From Halorubrum sp. CBA1229 (lineage in GTDB: Archaea > Halobacteriota > Halobacteria > Halobacteriales > Haloferacaceae): DNA of 64,000 nt. Positions 40,823 through 50,845 of this stretch are shown here, in pieces. Location: assembly GCF_003721435.2 (NCBI RefSeq), contig NZ_CP054586.1:186001-250000 (forward strand), given 5' to 3'. A program made the translations under genes and the position numbers. Position 1 is the first letter of the stretch; each line of letters begins with the position of its first letter. The notes under the pieces were generated by a model. The model ran no database searches, was not told the origin of the DNA, and was given only the letters and a program-made list of their open reading frames with translations.

Positions 40823-41334
40823 TCAGCGGGACTCGGTCGCTAGATACGAAGCGGTTCCGCGTCGTCGGCGTCCGTGACAAGGACGCCGACGACTACAATC
40901 TGTACGTGACGAATTTGACGGGGAAAGAGTTCTTTTTGGCGGATTTAGCGCAGATCTACCGATGTCGGTGGGAGGTTGAGTTGTTGTTCCGTGAGTTGAA
41001 GACGCAGTACGAATGAGATGAGTTCGACACGAGAAACGAACACGTAGTAAAGATCCTACTGTATGCAGCGCTGCTGTCGCTGCCTGTAAGCTGCGATTTA
41101 TTCGGTCTAGTGACTGAGCAGGCGGATGAGAAGTTCGTGTTTCCGATAGAGTGCTGGGCGGCGACCTTTCGGTCGCACGCCCAGCTCATCCTCCACAAAC
41201 TCGGTGAATACCTCGGCTACTCACCACTGCCGCTGCTTGAACAACTGATAGAAGACGCTCAAATGATCCACAAGCAGCGACCGATCTTACAAGAGACGCT
41301 CGCTACCGCTACACAACCGAGGTGTGAGTCTTAA
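40819..41334 (+). pseudogene. IS4-family (ISH8-type) transposase fragment
   Basis: The frame reads TKRFRVVGVRDKDADDYNLY, KEFFLADLAQIYRCRWEVEL, LFRELKTQYE, TGA at 41014-41016, then DEFDTRNEHVVKILLYAALL and on to the natural end. YRxRWxVELLFRELK is the C-terminal DDE region with its Glu. The N-terminal two thirds are missing. Confidence 0.75.
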
Positions 41335-41640
41335 TTGAAGACGGATGCGTACGCTGCAACAGCTATTGGAGGCATCCTGTTCGCTTGTGAGGAACGGGAT
41401 AGCGTGAAAGCACTGGCGGGCTGTGCTCTTGGTATAATTATGAGGGGAAAGACTACTGTGGTTCTCGGCAGTATCCAGCCGGCAAGAACCAGCATAGAAT
41501 CGGCGATGACTCGCTTTTGAAGAGGAAGAATGCTACGCTGAATGTGTTCCTTACAGGGGAACGGACCGATCTCATTGAAACGGGGGAGTCAGAATTGGGA
41601 TTTAATTTCGACATACAGCGCAGGAGCCACAGTCGATCTG
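41335..41640. other. Remnant coding traces, no intact gene
   Basis: About 41440-41620 has a coding-like frame (GKDYCGSRQYPAGKNQHRIG, NVFLTGERTDLIETGESELG) without start or recognised family. Nothing else is visible. Confidence 0.3.
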
Positions 41641-41720
41641 TAGTAGCGTTTGCAACTAATTGCGCATCGGATCGCACGTCATCGTGCGATCAAGTGCCTG
41701 AAGACGTGCAAACGCTACTA
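41641..41720 (+). repeat. 80-bp doubly palindromic element, copy A
   Basis: Outer arms TAGTAGCGTTTGCA (41641-41654) and TGCAAACGCTACTA (41707-41720) are a perfect 14-bp inverted repeat. Inside, GATCGCACG-tcat-CGTGCGATC (41670-41691) is a perfect 9-bp hairpin. A second copy in opposite orientation lies at 52113. It resembles a MITE or an IS200/605-type end. Confidence 0.75.
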
Positions 41721-41785
41721 TAATGACTGGCACTGTGCTGTAAGCCATCCGAACACTTTACTATGCCCAAACAGTGACTTGGGAT

Positions 41786-43480
41786 ATGTCGGATGAAGCT
41801 GCTACGGGCCAAAGAGGGGGAGAGTACGTGTATGATGCACTCGTAGACGCGGGCGTCGGGACCCTGGTGGGCCTCCCGGGAACGCAAACCCTGCCGCTCG
41901 ATCAAACGGTCGCACGTCGTGATGACATCGCGTACGTTATGGCACGGCACGAAACCGCGATACCCCACATCGCGTGGGGCTACTACGAGGCAAGCGGCGA
42001 TGTCGCGGCGACGGTAACTGTTCCGGGACCGGGAGATACCAACGCCGCACACGGACTCAAGAACGCCTACGACGATAACGTCCCGATAATTCATATCTCG
42101 GCCGATGCCTCCCCCGAAGAGTTCGGGAAACATCCGATCCACGAAATCGATCCTGGGACGTTCGACAACGTGGTAAAAGCCAACATCAACGTCGAAAAGC
42201 CGTCACAGTTGCGAGCGGAGGTACGGCGCGGTATCGAAATCGCGCTTACGCCTCCGTTCGGTCCCGTCAGACTCGGTATCCCGAGCGAGTTCCTCGCGAG
42301 TGAGGTTGTGTCCCCGGACGCGTCAGTCTCCCCGGAACGAGTGGAGTACGCAACCGAAACGGCGCGTTCGGCGGCCGTCGAACTCCTCGCGGAGTCCCGG
42401 CGTCCGGTACTCTACGTCGGGGGCGGAGCACGGCGCTCTGAGGCTGGACCGGCGGCCGTAGCGGCGGTGGCCGACCGTCTGGACTCGCCGGTTGCCGTCT
42501 CGGTCAAGGGAAAAGGGGTGTTTCCGGAAGACGACTCCCGGTATCTCGGTTCGACGGGCGGTGATTTCCCCGCGGGCGCTCGGGATGTTCTCGAAGCGGC
42601 GGACGTTGTACTTGCGATCGGATGCGATTTCGATGGTCCGAACACGGCGAACTGGTCGCTCCCGATGGGGGACGAACTGATCCATATAAACCTTGATCCG
42701 ACCGAAATAGACGTCTCGTACGATACCGACATCGGGATCGTCGGCGACGCGGGAAGAGTTTGTTCGGCTATCGCCGAGAATCTTGAGGACCGAGACGGTG
42801 CCGAAACGTGGAACGGCCGTCAACTTGCGACGGCCGTCCGCGAAGAGTACCGGGACGAACTCCGTTCTCGGGGCCTCCTCGAGGATTCGACACCGCTTGG
42901 CACACCGGCAATAATGCGAGCGGTTCGGGAGACAATCCCGGACGAGACGGTCGTGACGACCGATATCGGTGCTCATCGTGTCTGGAGTCGGAATTCGTTC
43001 CCCGTGTATGAACGAAAGAAGTACGTCACTGCAGGGTCGTGGGCCGGTATGGGAGTCGGTCTTCCGAGTGCGATCGGGGCGAAACTGGCACGACCTGAGC
43101 TCCCGGTCGTCTGTCTTTCAGGGGACGGCAGCCTACTGATGTGTACACAGGAACTTCACACAGCGGCCGAGTACGACCTCGACGTGACGCTCGTCCTCTT
43201 TAACGATGCAGATTACGGCGCCATCAGTAAATCGTCGAAACTGGATGACGAGGCCGGAAATCGGCGGTTCTCGTGGTCGTCGCCGGATTGGATTTCCGTC
43301 GCCGAAGGATTCGGCTGTCGAGGCCGTCGTGCGAGTACGCGCGCAGAGGTGATAGATGCCGTCGAGTGGGCGCTCGACGCTGACGGTCCAACGCTTATCG
43401 ATATCGCCGTCGATCCCGATGAACCGACGCCGTACGATGCCGCAGAGTACGAGACCGACATCGATCCGACGGCATACTGA
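41786..43480 (+). CDS. Thiamine-diphosphate-dependent enzyme (acetolactate synthase/benzoylformate decarboxylase superfamily)
   Basis: A 564-residue ThDP enzyme with the three-domain Pyr-central-PP plan. The cofactor-activating Glu is Glu56 in ARHETAIPH; the Mg/diphosphate motif begins GDGSLLM at 446 and has Asn about 26 residues later (LFNDADYGA). The central domain (about 190-330) is Rossmann-like (PVLYVGGGAR). Catalytic specificity cannot be read by eye; the cluster suggests a 2-oxo-acid decarboxylase or carboligase. ATG 41786 is preferred over GTG 41774. It starts 65 bases after palindromic copy A. Confidence 0.85.
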   Translation: MSDEAATGQRGGEYVYDALVDAGVGTLVGLPGTQTLPLDQTVARRDDIAYVMARHETAIPHIAWGYYEASGDVAATVTVPGPGDTNAAHGLKNAYDDNVPIIHISADASPEEFGKHPIHEIDPGTFDNVVKANINVEKPSQLRAEVRRGIEIALTPPFGPVRLGIPSEFLASEVVSPDASVSPERVEYATETARSAAVELLAESRRPVLYVGGGARRSEAGPAAVAAVADRLDSPVAVSVKGKGVFPEDDSRYLGSTGGDFPAGARDVLEAADVVLAIGCDFDGPNTANWSLPMGDELIHINLDPTEIDVSYDTDIGIVGDAGRVCSAIAENLEDRDGAETWNGRQLATAVREEYRDELRSRGLLEDSTPLGTPAIMRAVRETIPDETVVTTDIGAHRVWSRNSFPVYERKKYVTAGSWAGMGVGLPSAIGAKLARPELPVVCLSGDGSLLMCTQELHTAAEYDLDVTLVLFNDADYGAISKSSKLDDEAGNRRFSWSSPDWISVAEGFGCRGRRASTRAEVIDAVEWALDADGPTLIDIAVDPDEPTPYDAAEYETDIDPTAY

Positions 43481-43555
43481 CAGGAATTATCTCATCTGGA
43501 CGTACCGTTCCTCTCTGGCGAACATTTATCTGTTCGGGGGAAACTACATGAATAT

Positions 43556-44317
43556 ATGGCACAATCGGACTCCGAAACGATCCGCTCGGTGGAAATCGCC
43601 TGTACCGTGATCGCGACGCTCCAGGAGTTAGACGGCGGCGGTATCACGGAGATCTCGAATCGAACCGGCCACTCCAAAAGTACGATCTACGACCACCTCC
43701 GGACGCTAGAAGCGAACCAACTCGTCGTGAAGGAAGACGATCAGTACCGATTGAGCGTCCGGTTCCTCGATGTCGCCTCCCACGTTCGCGACCAGTTTGG
43801 GAACTACGACGTCATCCGCGACGAACTCGACAAAGCCGCCGAGGAAACCGGGGAGATCGTTCAGTTCGGCATGGAGGAACACAAAAAAGTCGGCTACCTC
43901 TACAAGGCGCAGGGCGACCGGGCCGTACAGACGATCTCGAGCGTCGGAACCTACCAACCGATGCACTCGACGGCGCTCGGGAAGGCTCTCCTCGCTCAGT
44001 TCTCCGACGAGCGAGTACACAAGATACTCGACCGGCAGGGGATGGAACGGCGGACGGAGAACACGATCACCGATCGCGAGGAACTGTTCGAGGAACTGGC
44101 GGACGTTCGCGACCGGGGGTACGCCATCGACGACCAGGAGAACATCCGTGGTCTCCGATGCATCAGCGTCCCTGTCGGTTCGGACGATACCATCCTCGGC
44201 GCAGTCAGCGTCTCGGGGCCGTCGAGTCGGTTCAATCAGGATCGGCTCCACGAAGAGCTACCGAAACTCATGAAGAACACGGCGAACGTCATCGAACTCA
44301 ACACCAAGTACTCGTAA
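43556..44317 (+). CDS. IclR-family transcriptional regulator
   Basis: A 253-residue regulator: winged helix at about 10-75 (GITEISNRTGHSKSTIYDHL) and IclR effector domain at 80-250 (MEEHKKVGYLYKAQGDRAVQ, MHSTALGKALLAQFS, GYAIDDQENIRGLRCISVPV). IclR proteins often sense sugar-acid or aromatic intermediates and control nearby catabolic genes. It lies between the ThDP enzyme and glucarate dehydratase and is the likely switch of the cluster. Confidence 0.92.
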   Translation: MAQSDSETIRSVEIACTVIATLQELDGGGITEISNRTGHSKSTIYDHLRTLEANQLVVKEDDQYRLSVRFLDVASHVRDQFGNYDVIRDELDKAAEETGEIVQFGMEEHKKVGYLYKAQGDRAVQTISSVGTYQPMHSTALGKALLAQFSDERVHKILDRQGMERRTENTITDREELFEELADVRDRGYAIDDQENIRGLRCISVPVGSDDTILGAVSVSGPSSRFNQDRLHEELPKLMKNTANVIELNTKYS

Positions 44318-44362
44318 CCGAGCGAACTGTTGACGGCCGATCACCTGTCAGGGTTCCCGAAG

Positions 44363-44372
44363 CTTAATAATA
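44363..44372 (+). promoter_or_regulatory. TATA-like box of the glucarate dehydratase gene
   Basis: CTTAATAATA lies 22-31 bases before ATG 44394. It decides that start over the in-frame codon at 44373, which lies at the edge of the box. Confidence 0.5.
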
Positions 44373-44393
44373 GTGGCGTCTGGTCTCTCGAAT

Positions 44394-45620
44394 ATGCGAG
44401 TTACTGACGTGGAGATTATCCCCGTTGCACACCGTGAACCCCGGCTGCGAAATTCTTGGGGGGGTCACAGCGACGTGGCCGCCAGAACGATCGTTCGCCT
44501 CACCACCGCCGACGGCTTTGTCGGTGTGAGCGAGACGTACGGCGACGAACAGGTGATCTCTGATCTTAATCGGAGAAGCGAACTCGTCGAGGGAATGGAT
44601 CCCTACGAACGGAAGCCACTCGAACTACAGCTGCAGGACCCGATGACCTTCGGCGCATTCGAAACTGCGCTGTACGATCTAATCGGCCGGGTCCACGGCG
44701 AGCCGGTCTACTCGCTGCTCGGTGGTGCGGTCCGCGACGAGGTCGAGTTCTCGGGGTACCTCTTTTACAAACACGAGGACGCCGACCCCGAGAGCGCCGC
44801 CGTCGCGGGGGGCGAGGTTATGTCTCCTGAGGCGATGGTCGACGAGGCGAGAGCGTTCGTCGACCGGGGCGGATTCGAGGTGCTGAAACTGAAAGGTGGC
44901 GTACTCGAACCCGACGAGGAGCTGCGGACGCTCGAACTCCTCGCCGAGGAGTTCGGCCGCGACACCCCGCTTCGAATCGACCCTAACGGAACGTGGAGCG
45001 TCGAGACGGCGATACGCGTCGCTCGCCGGCTACGCAAGTCTGATCTCACCGTCCAGTTCCTTGAGGATCCGGTTCCGACGATGCACGCTCACGCCCGACT
45101 GAAGCGTCAGATCGATTTCCCGGTCGCGACCAATATGTACGTCGTCGACTTTGAGGAGATCGCTCCCGCTGTCGAGGCCGACGCCGTCGATGTCGTCCTG
45201 AGTGACCACCACTACTGGGGTGGTCTCTCCGGCAACGTCGACCTCGATCGGATCGCCCGCACGTTCGACATCGGCGTCGGGATGCACTCGAACTCTCATC
45301 TGGGTGTGAGTATGGCGGCGATGACGCACGTGGCGACGGCGATGCCGACGCTGCGGTACGCCTGCGATACCCACTATCCGTGGATGACCGACGACGTCGT
45401 TTTGCGACCGTTCGAGTTCGAAAACGGCCGTCTCGAACCCCGCGACGAGCCTGGTCTCGGCGTCGAAATTGACGAGGACGAACTCGAGCGACTCCATGAG
45501 AAGTATCGGGAATCTGACCCGCTCGCGTACTCGTCGGTGGAGTCGATGGCGGCCGAATACGCCGACGCGATGTCCGACATCGGCAGAACGGACTGGCTCC
45601 CGAACAAGCCACGATGGTGA
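44394..45620 (+). CDS. gudD: Glucarate dehydratase (enolase superfamily)
   Basis: A 408-residue enolase-superfamily enzyme of the glucarate dehydratase group, converting D-glucarate (often also L-idarate) to 5-keto-4-deoxyglucarate. The key residues are all visible: K165-x-K167 (LKLKGG), metal ligands Asp196 (RIDPNG), Glu224 (FLEDP) and Asn247 (ATNM), Asp271 (SDHHYWGG), and the His298/Asn300 pair in MHSNSHLG. Asn as third metal ligand and DHHYWGG distinguish this group. The cluster also has a KdgD-family lyase and an aldehyde dehydrogenase for the next steps. Confidence 0.9.
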   Translation: MRVTDVEIIPVAHREPRLRNSWGGHSDVAARTIVRLTTADGFVGVSETYGDEQVISDLNRRSELVEGMDPYERKPLELQLQDPMTFGAFETALYDLIGRVHGEPVYSLLGGAVRDEVEFSGYLFYKHEDADPESAAVAGGEVMSPEAMVDEARAFVDRGGFEVLKLKGGVLEPDEELRTLELLAEEFGRDTPLRIDPNGTWSVETAIRVARRLRKSDLTVQFLEDPVPTMHAHARLKRQIDFPVATNMYVVDFEEIAPAVEADAVDVVLSDHHYWGGLSGNVDLDRIARTFDIGVGMHSNSHLGVSMAAMTHVATAMPTLRYACDTHYPWMTDDVVLRPFEFENGRLEPRDEPGLGVEIDEDELERLHEKYRESDPLAYSSVESMAAEYADAMSDIGRTDWLPNKPRW

Positions 45621-45656
45621 CGGACAGCGGAGTGACGGTTCTCACGTACCGGTAAG

Positions 45657-46910
45657 ATGCTCGGTGGACGTCTCTCCAGTCAACGGCTGATCGTCACCGC
45701 TGCCGCGGTGGGAAATAAGGGGACCGCCATCCTGATGGCGACGGTGATGGCGGTCTACATCGGACGAGACGGTACGCCGCTGGCGGTGAGCCTCGTGTTC
45801 TCTGTCTTCTTCCTCGGACAGATGGTGTTCGCCCCTGTGTGGGGCGCGATCGCCGACGTCACCGGCCGTCGCAGGGGCGTTCTCATCGCATCGTCGGCGC
45901 TGGCGGCGCTGGCGATTCCGCCGCTTACCATCGTTGAGGGCGTCTGGGGGCCACTCGCCTTCCGAACACTGTTCGCGGTGTTCGCCGCCGGATTCCTACC
46001 GGTGATGTTCACGATTATGAACGAACGCGGCGGGACGACGAACCGAGGGCGTGAGGTGGGACTGTTCGGGAGCGCGGCCGCGATCGGATCGATGTTCGGT
46101 CGCTCGGCGTCTGGTCCGCTTATTGACCTGTTCGTCAGGGAGTCCGTCTATATTCTCATCGCAATCCTGGGTGCCTTCGTCGTCGTCGCGTGCCTCTTCG
46201 TCGAGGATCCGACGCCGAACGACCGGGAGACCGAGACGGGCGAGCCGTTCGTGACGGCTGTACGGGACCGACTGACCCCCACACCGAGCGGCGGTACTAC
46301 CCACCTTCACGTTAACGGACTCCACTGGCTGTACGTTGCCTCGTTTCTCCGGAACACGACGGTTCTCGGGGTGACGAGCCTGCTGCCGGTGTATTTCGTC
46401 TCGAATCTTGCGCTTTCGGCCGTCGTAATGGGCGTCATCCTCGCCATCAATCCCGCAGTGCAGGTGGTCGGAATGTACAGCTTCGGACGACTCTCCGACG
46501 TGCGAGGGCGAAAGCGAATAATCACTGGAGGACTCGTCGGGAGCGGCGCGTTCGCGCTCGTCGTGGCCGGGGCGTCATTTCTACCTACGGCCCCGGCTCG
46601 CGCCGTCGTCGCAGGGGCGGGGCTCATTATATTGGGAGTCGCCTATTCCGGGCTGCAGACAGGTGTGATCGCCTTCATCGGCGACGTCGCACCCGAGGAA
46701 TACGAATCCGAACTCATCGGGTTCCGCTCTACGGCTCGCGGGTTCGGCGGCGTCGTCGGTCCTCCGCTGTTCGGCGTCGGCGCCACGTTCGTCGGCTACG
46801 AGGCGACGTTCGCGGTAGCAAGTCTCCTCTCTTTCGGGAGTGCGGTTCTCGTCGCCCGGCGTCTCGTGGAGAGTCACACTCCGGACGTCACCGGGGAACC
46901 CGTCGATTGA
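45657..46910 (+). CDS. MFS transporter, likely sugar-acid uptake
   Basis: A 417-residue carrier with 12 predicted TM helices and the MFS loop signatures (GAIADVTGRRRGVLI between TM2 and TM3, GRLSDVRGRKRII in the second half). It follows glucarate dehydratase by 36 bases in the same direction, so co-transcription is likely and a sugar-acid substrate is probable. A second uptake system, the ABC transporter, is in the same cluster. Confidence 0.85.
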   Translation: MLGGRLSSQRLIVTAAAVGNKGTAILMATVMAVYIGRDGTPLAVSLVFSVFFLGQMVFAPVWGAIADVTGRRRGVLIASSALAALAIPPLTIVEGVWGPLAFRTLFAVFAAGFLPVMFTIMNERGGTTNRGREVGLFGSAAAIGSMFGRSASGPLIDLFVRESVYILIAILGAFVVVACLFVEDPTPNDRETETGEPFVTAVRDRLTPTPSGGTTHLHVNGLHWLYVASFLRNTTVLGVTSLLPVYFVSNLALSAVVMGVILAINPAVQVVGMYSFGRLSDVRGRKRIITGGLVGSGAFALVVAGASFLPTAPARAVVAGAGLIILGVAYSGLQTGVIAFIGDVAPEEYESELIGFRSTARGFGGVVGPPLFGVGATFVGYEATFAVASLLSFGSAVLVARRLVESHTPDVTGEPVD

Positions 46911-47044
46911 TCCGGACTGTTGCCGTCTCTTCGCGATGCTCGCCGGTCTCGGGGGTGGCGAGTACCGTGAAAACGGTACAGCAGTCCGTCTGAGGGGAGA
47001 CGCTGCCCCGATTACTCGTCTCCTTGCGCTGGGTTCGCGGGGAA

Positions 47045-47052
47045 CATTTATG
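47045..47052 (+). promoter_or_regulatory. TATA-like box for a GTG start
   Basis: CATTTATG lies about 25-32 bases before GTG 47077. It contains an in-frame ATG at 47050 which would otherwise be taken as start. Confidence 0.4.
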
Positions 47053-47076
47053 CGACCCACCGGAGTGTACTCTCCT

Positions 47077-48048
47077 GTGTCATCTGAACAGATACTGGTC
47101 CTTAGAGACGGGGTCCACGGCATTCCGATCGAACAGTACGCAGAAGCCATCGAGGAGCGAGTGCCGGACGCTGACGTCGTTCTCGCACGGAGTCGGCAGG
47201 AGGAGTTACGACTCGCTGCGGACGCGACGATCATTACGGACCGGGCCATCGACACCGAACTGGTCGAACGGGCCGAAGAGCTACGGCTGTTCTCGTGTAT
47301 CTCGGCGGGCTATGGGCACCTGCCACTGTCCGAACTCGAGGACCGTGGAGTTGCGGTCACCAACGCATCCGGCGTCCACGGACCGAACATCGCAGAACAG
47401 GTCATCGGGTACGTATTGACGTTCACACGGAGGCTCCGTGAAGGCTGGCGTCGCCAGCAGTCCGCCGAGTGGCGTCATTACCAGGCGAGGGAACTCAACG
47501 GCTCGACGGTCACTGTGGTCGGACTCGGTGCGATCGGCACGGCAGTCGTCGAGCGTCTCGAGGGGTTCGACGTGGACACGATCGGTGTCCGGTACACGCC
47601 ATCGAAAGGCGGCCCGACGGACCGGATTGTCGGATTCGAGTCCGAGGAGTTCGAGCCGGCACTCGGCGAGACCGATTATCTCGTCCTTGCCTGTCCGCTT
47701 ACCGAGACCACGAACGGGTTGATCGGCGACGCCGAGTTGACGACGCTCCCGGCGGATTCGATACTCGTAAACGTCGGTCGGGGCGGGCTCGTCGAGACAG
47801 ATGCGCTCGTCGACGCTCTTCGAGGTCACTCGATCAGGGGGGCCGCTCTCGACGTGACTGACCCCGAGCCACTTCCGGCGTCGCATCCGTTGTGGGAGCT
47901 CGAAAACGTCCTCATCACACCCCACATGGCGGGACATACGCCGAAATACTACGAACGATGTGCCGACATTCTCGCCCGGAATCTCGAGCGGATCCGGAAG
48001 CGCGGCGATTACACGAACCTCGAAAATCAGGTCCTAACGCCGGGGTAA
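47077..48048 (+). CDS. D-2-hydroxyacid dehydrogenase, copy 1
   Basis: A 323-residue NAD(P)-dependent D-2-hydroxyacid dehydrogenase. The nucleotide fold is VGLGAIGTAV; the catalytic Arg is in NVGRGGLVETDAL, Glu in DVTDPEPLP and His in ITPHMAGHT. GTG 47077 is chosen for its TATA-like box; ATG 47050 is possible and the frame is open to 46840. It is one of three such genes in the cluster (59301, 61677), implying several hydroxyacid substrates or a 2-keto-sugar-acid reductase role. Confidence 0.85.
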   Translation: MSSEQILVLRDGVHGIPIEQYAEAIEERVPDADVVLARSRQEELRLAADATIITDRAIDTELVERAEELRLFSCISAGYGHLPLSELEDRGVAVTNASGVHGPNIAEQVIGYVLTFTRRLREGWRRQQSAEWRHYQARELNGSTVTVVGLGAIGTAVVERLEGFDVDTIGVRYTPSKGGPTDRIVGFESEEFEPALGETDYLVLACPLTETTNGLIGDAELTTLPADSILVNVGRGGLVETDALVDALRGHSIRGAALDVTDPEPLPASHPLWELENVLITPHMAGHTPKYYERCADILARNLERIRKRGDYTNLENQVLTPG

Positions 48049-48052
48049 GAAC

Positions 48053-49108
48053 TCACTCGATCTGCGAGACGCCGTAGTCCTCGCCGAGTTCCGTCAGGGT
48101 CTCCCAGACTCCCTCTCCGATCGGGATCCCATCTTCGAGACGGCGCGTCTTCTTGCGGGCTTCGGGTTCGCCGGGCAACAGAATATCGTCGAAGTCACCC
48201 GTCGTGTCCATTCGTTTCAGATCGGCGGCCATCGAATCGAACCGGCTGATAAAGCTATCAAGGTTCGAGAACGCCTCGACGTCGATCGCACCGACGAAAT
48301 GCCCGAGACCCTCCGGTTCCGTCATATCATCGTACATTGTCGGCACGTCGTTCCCGTACACTGTGTCCAGCAGAAGCCCGCAGAACGCGTCGACGACGAG
48401 CGCTAGTCCATATCCCTTTGGCCCGCTCATCGGTCGGAGCGCGTGGAACTGTTCCGGATCCGTGATCGGTTCGCCCTCCTCGTCTATCGCCCACTCCGGT
48501 GGGATATCCTCTCCTTCTTCCTGAGCTAGAATGACGCTTCCCTTGGCCGTCTCGCTCGTGGCCATATCGAGTGACACCGGGAAGTCGTCGTACGGGAACG
48601 CGAAGGCGATCGGGTTCGTCCCGAAGTACGGATCGGAGCCACCGAACGGGGTCACATTCGGCCCCGCGTGCGTCATCGCGATCCCAATATACCCTTGTTC
48701 GGCCGCGTAGTTGGTGTAGTACGACGCCGTGCCGAAGTGGTTGCTCCGACGGACGCCGACGAAGGCGGCTCCCGCCGTGTCAGCGCGTTCGATAGCCGCG
48801 TCCATCGCTCGCCGGGTGGCGACCTGTCCGGGACCGTTGTCGGCGTCGACAATAGCGGTGGCCTCGCCGTGGTCCGCGACGGTCGGATTCGGGTCACGAT
48901 TCATTCCTCCCTTTTCGAGGCGCTCGACGTACGGATCGAGGCGGACGACCCCGTGCGTGTCGATCCCCCGGAGGTTGGCGTCGACGAGGCTATCTGCGAC
49001 GATCGCTGCACAGTCCGGGTCGAGTCCCGCCTGATCCAGGACTGACGTCGCGAACGTCTCCAGCTTGTCTGCTTCGAGTCTACGGTCTGCTTCTGCGTTC
49101 TCAGCCAT
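48053..49108 (-). CDS. Ldh2-type (malate/L-lactate dehydrogenase family) oxidoreductase
   Basis: A 351-residue NAD(P)-dependent dehydrogenase of the non-Rossmann Ldh2 family (ureidoglycolate, malate, sulfolactate and 2,3-diketo-L-gulonate reductases). Marks are SLVDANLRGIDTHGVVRLDP, GVRRSNHFGTASYYT with the catalytic His, MTHAGPNVTPFGG, GTNPIAFAFP and GPKGYGLALVVD. ATG 49108 is preferred to the codon two residues upstream. It is convergent with the previous gene, four bases apart, and divergent from the ABC binding protein. Confidence 0.85.
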   Translation of the reverse strand: MAENAEADRRLEADKLETFATSVLDQAGLDPDCAAIVADSLVDANLRGIDTHGVVRLDPYVERLEKGGMNRDPNPTVADHGEATAIVDADNGPGQVATRRAMDAAIERADTAGAAFVGVRRSNHFGTASYYTNYAAEQGYIGIAMTHAGPNVTPFGGSDPYFGTNPIAFAFPYDDFPVSLDMATSETAKGSVILAQEEGEDIPPEWAIDEEGEPITDPEQFHALRPMSGPKGYGLALVVDAFCGLLLDTVYGNDVPTMYDDMTEPEGLGHFVGAIDVEAFSNLDSFISRFDSMAADLKRMDTTGDFDDILLPGEPEARKKTRRLEDGIPIGEGVWETLTELGEDYGVSQIE

Positions 49109-49357
49109 ATACACACGGACGATTCTCCGTTTTTATCTTAAGATTTGGGGATGCCAAACCCGATCGCGTTCGGACACGCGCCCAGATGACTATCACTAGG
49201 AGGGGGGACGGTCGATGTTCGTTGCTCGGAAACGTCAGGTCGATCTTCGGGTGAATGGCGTGTGCTTTCAGCGGTCGAGCCGTGATGACCTGAATCTGAA
49301 CTTATCTCATATTCAATCATTACTTTTTTATTGGTATAGTATAGACACCGAACCGGA

Positions 49358-50845
49358 ATGCCAAAAGATACCATGGAGAGGCGGCAGGTGATGAAATACG
49401 CTGCCGCGCTTGGGCTGACGAGCATCGCAGGCTGCTCCGGTAACTCCGGCGGTGACGGCAGCGACGATCAGAGTGGATCGGATCCGGGGTCGGACGATCA
49501 AACTGAAGCAGATCAGGGGCCGGACATTCCCAACACGCTAGCGAGTTGGGACTTCATCAGCGTCGACGAACCGGCGCCGATCGACGAGCGGATCACCGGA
49601 GCCGAGTGGACTCCGCCAGAGTTCGACGAGGAAGCCGTGGCGGATTCGGTCAAGTACTTCAATATGGGATCGATGAAAAACGATCCGGCGACCGCGTGGT
49701 TCCAGGACCGGGTCGACGAGCGGACCGGCATCACCGTGGAACCGATCGTCGTTCCGTCGAAGCGGGCCACGCCGAAGATCACGACGGTCCTTTCCTCGCG
49801 GGCAGAGGAGCCGGCGATGATGCAGATCGACCGGCAGATGTATATGGACTTCGTCGAACCAGGATGGCTCGAACCGGTCGATCAGCTCTGGACGGAGGCC
49901 GCCTACGAGTACTTCCCGCAGGCGTTCTCGGCGGAGTTCGCCACCGATATGGACGTCACGGCCGACGAGCCGCACCAATATATTAGCGTCGCGATTGCCG
50001 AGGGTTCGGTCAAGAACTACCGTCCCGACCTCCTGCAGGAACTCGGCTTCGACGCAGACTTCCTCAAGCGGCCGACGTGGGAGGACGTCCGCGAAGTGTG
50101 TGAGGAAGCCGATTCGCAGGACGTCGACTACTACGGCCACGCTTGGTACGGCGGCGGCGTCCGTTACCCCTCCTACCCGTGGATGCTGAAGGTGTGGTCG
50201 CAGGGCGAGCGAATCGTGCAGGACGGTGAGGTCATCTTCAACAGCGACGCTGGCGTGGAGGCGCTCGAGTGGCAACGGCAGCTCATCGAGGACGGACTCG
50301 TCCCCGACGTCCTGTCGCTCGGACAGGGAGGTCCGGAGGACCTCTTCCTCGGTGGCGAGATCGTCGGGTACACGGGCGGGTCGAAAATGATCCCGCGCGC
50401 ACTCGAACAACTGGGCGAGGCCGGCGAGGCATACGACCTCGGGCTTCCCGCCAAATACGGGTCTGACGGCGAACACGCGACGTTCCTCGGCACCGACACC
50501 ATCTGCATAAACCGGTTCGCGCCGCCTGAAAAGAAGAAAGCCGCGCTGGTCTACATGGACGGCTGCCGGAGTGCCGAGGCGTCCGCACAGGAGTTCGTTC
50601 AGGAAGGTAACATGCCGGCCAACTCCGCTGCGTGGGACCTCGATATCGTCCAGTCGGAGGCGCCGTTCCAGGAGATCCCGCAGGAATCTATCGAGAACGC
50701 GCGCGAGGGGCTGTGGCCCCGACAGATCCAGACGATTGAGGTGCTCGTCGCGGAACTGCAGGCAGCGTGGGCCGGACAGAAATCGCCGCAAGAAGCGCTC
50801 GACGACGCACAGGCGGAAGTCGACGGAATCCTGCAGCAGAACTGA
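49358..50845 (+). CDS. ABC transporter solute-binding lipoprotein
   Basis: A 495-residue carbohydrate-type binding protein. The N-terminus has a Tat-like ERRQVMKYAAALGLT and lipobox SIAGC, followed by an acidic Gly/Ser/Asp linker typical of haloarchaeal anchored proteins. The rest has the extended binding-protein fold (KYFNMGSMKNDPATAWFQDR, GEIVGYTGGSKMIPRALEQL). It should deliver a sugar or sugar acid to the permeases at 54640 and 55623, although IS and AOR remnants now separate them. TATA-like GGTATAGTATAG near 49331-49343. Confidence 0.88.
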   Translation: MPKDTMERRQVMKYAAALGLTSIAGCSGNSGGDGSDDQSGSDPGSDDQTEADQGPDIPNTLASWDFISVDEPAPIDERITGAEWTPPEFDEEAVADSVKYFNMGSMKNDPATAWFQDRVDERTGITVEPIVVPSKRATPKITTVLSSRAEEPAMMQIDRQMYMDFVEPGWLEPVDQLWTEAAYEYFPQAFSAEFATDMDVTADEPHQYISVAIAEGSVKNYRPDLLQELGFDADFLKRPTWEDVREVCEEADSQDVDYYGHAWYGGGVRYPSYPWMLKVWSQGERIVQDGEVIFNSDAGVEALEWQRQLIEDGLVPDVLSLGQGGPEDLFLGGEIVGYTGGSKMIPRALEQLGEAGEAYDLGLPAKYGSDGEHATFLGTDTICINRFAPPEKKKAALVYMDGCRSAEASAQEFVQEGNMPANSAAWDLDIVQSEAPFQEIPQESIENAREGLWPRQIQTIEVLVAELQAAWAGQKSPQEALDDAQAEVDGILQQN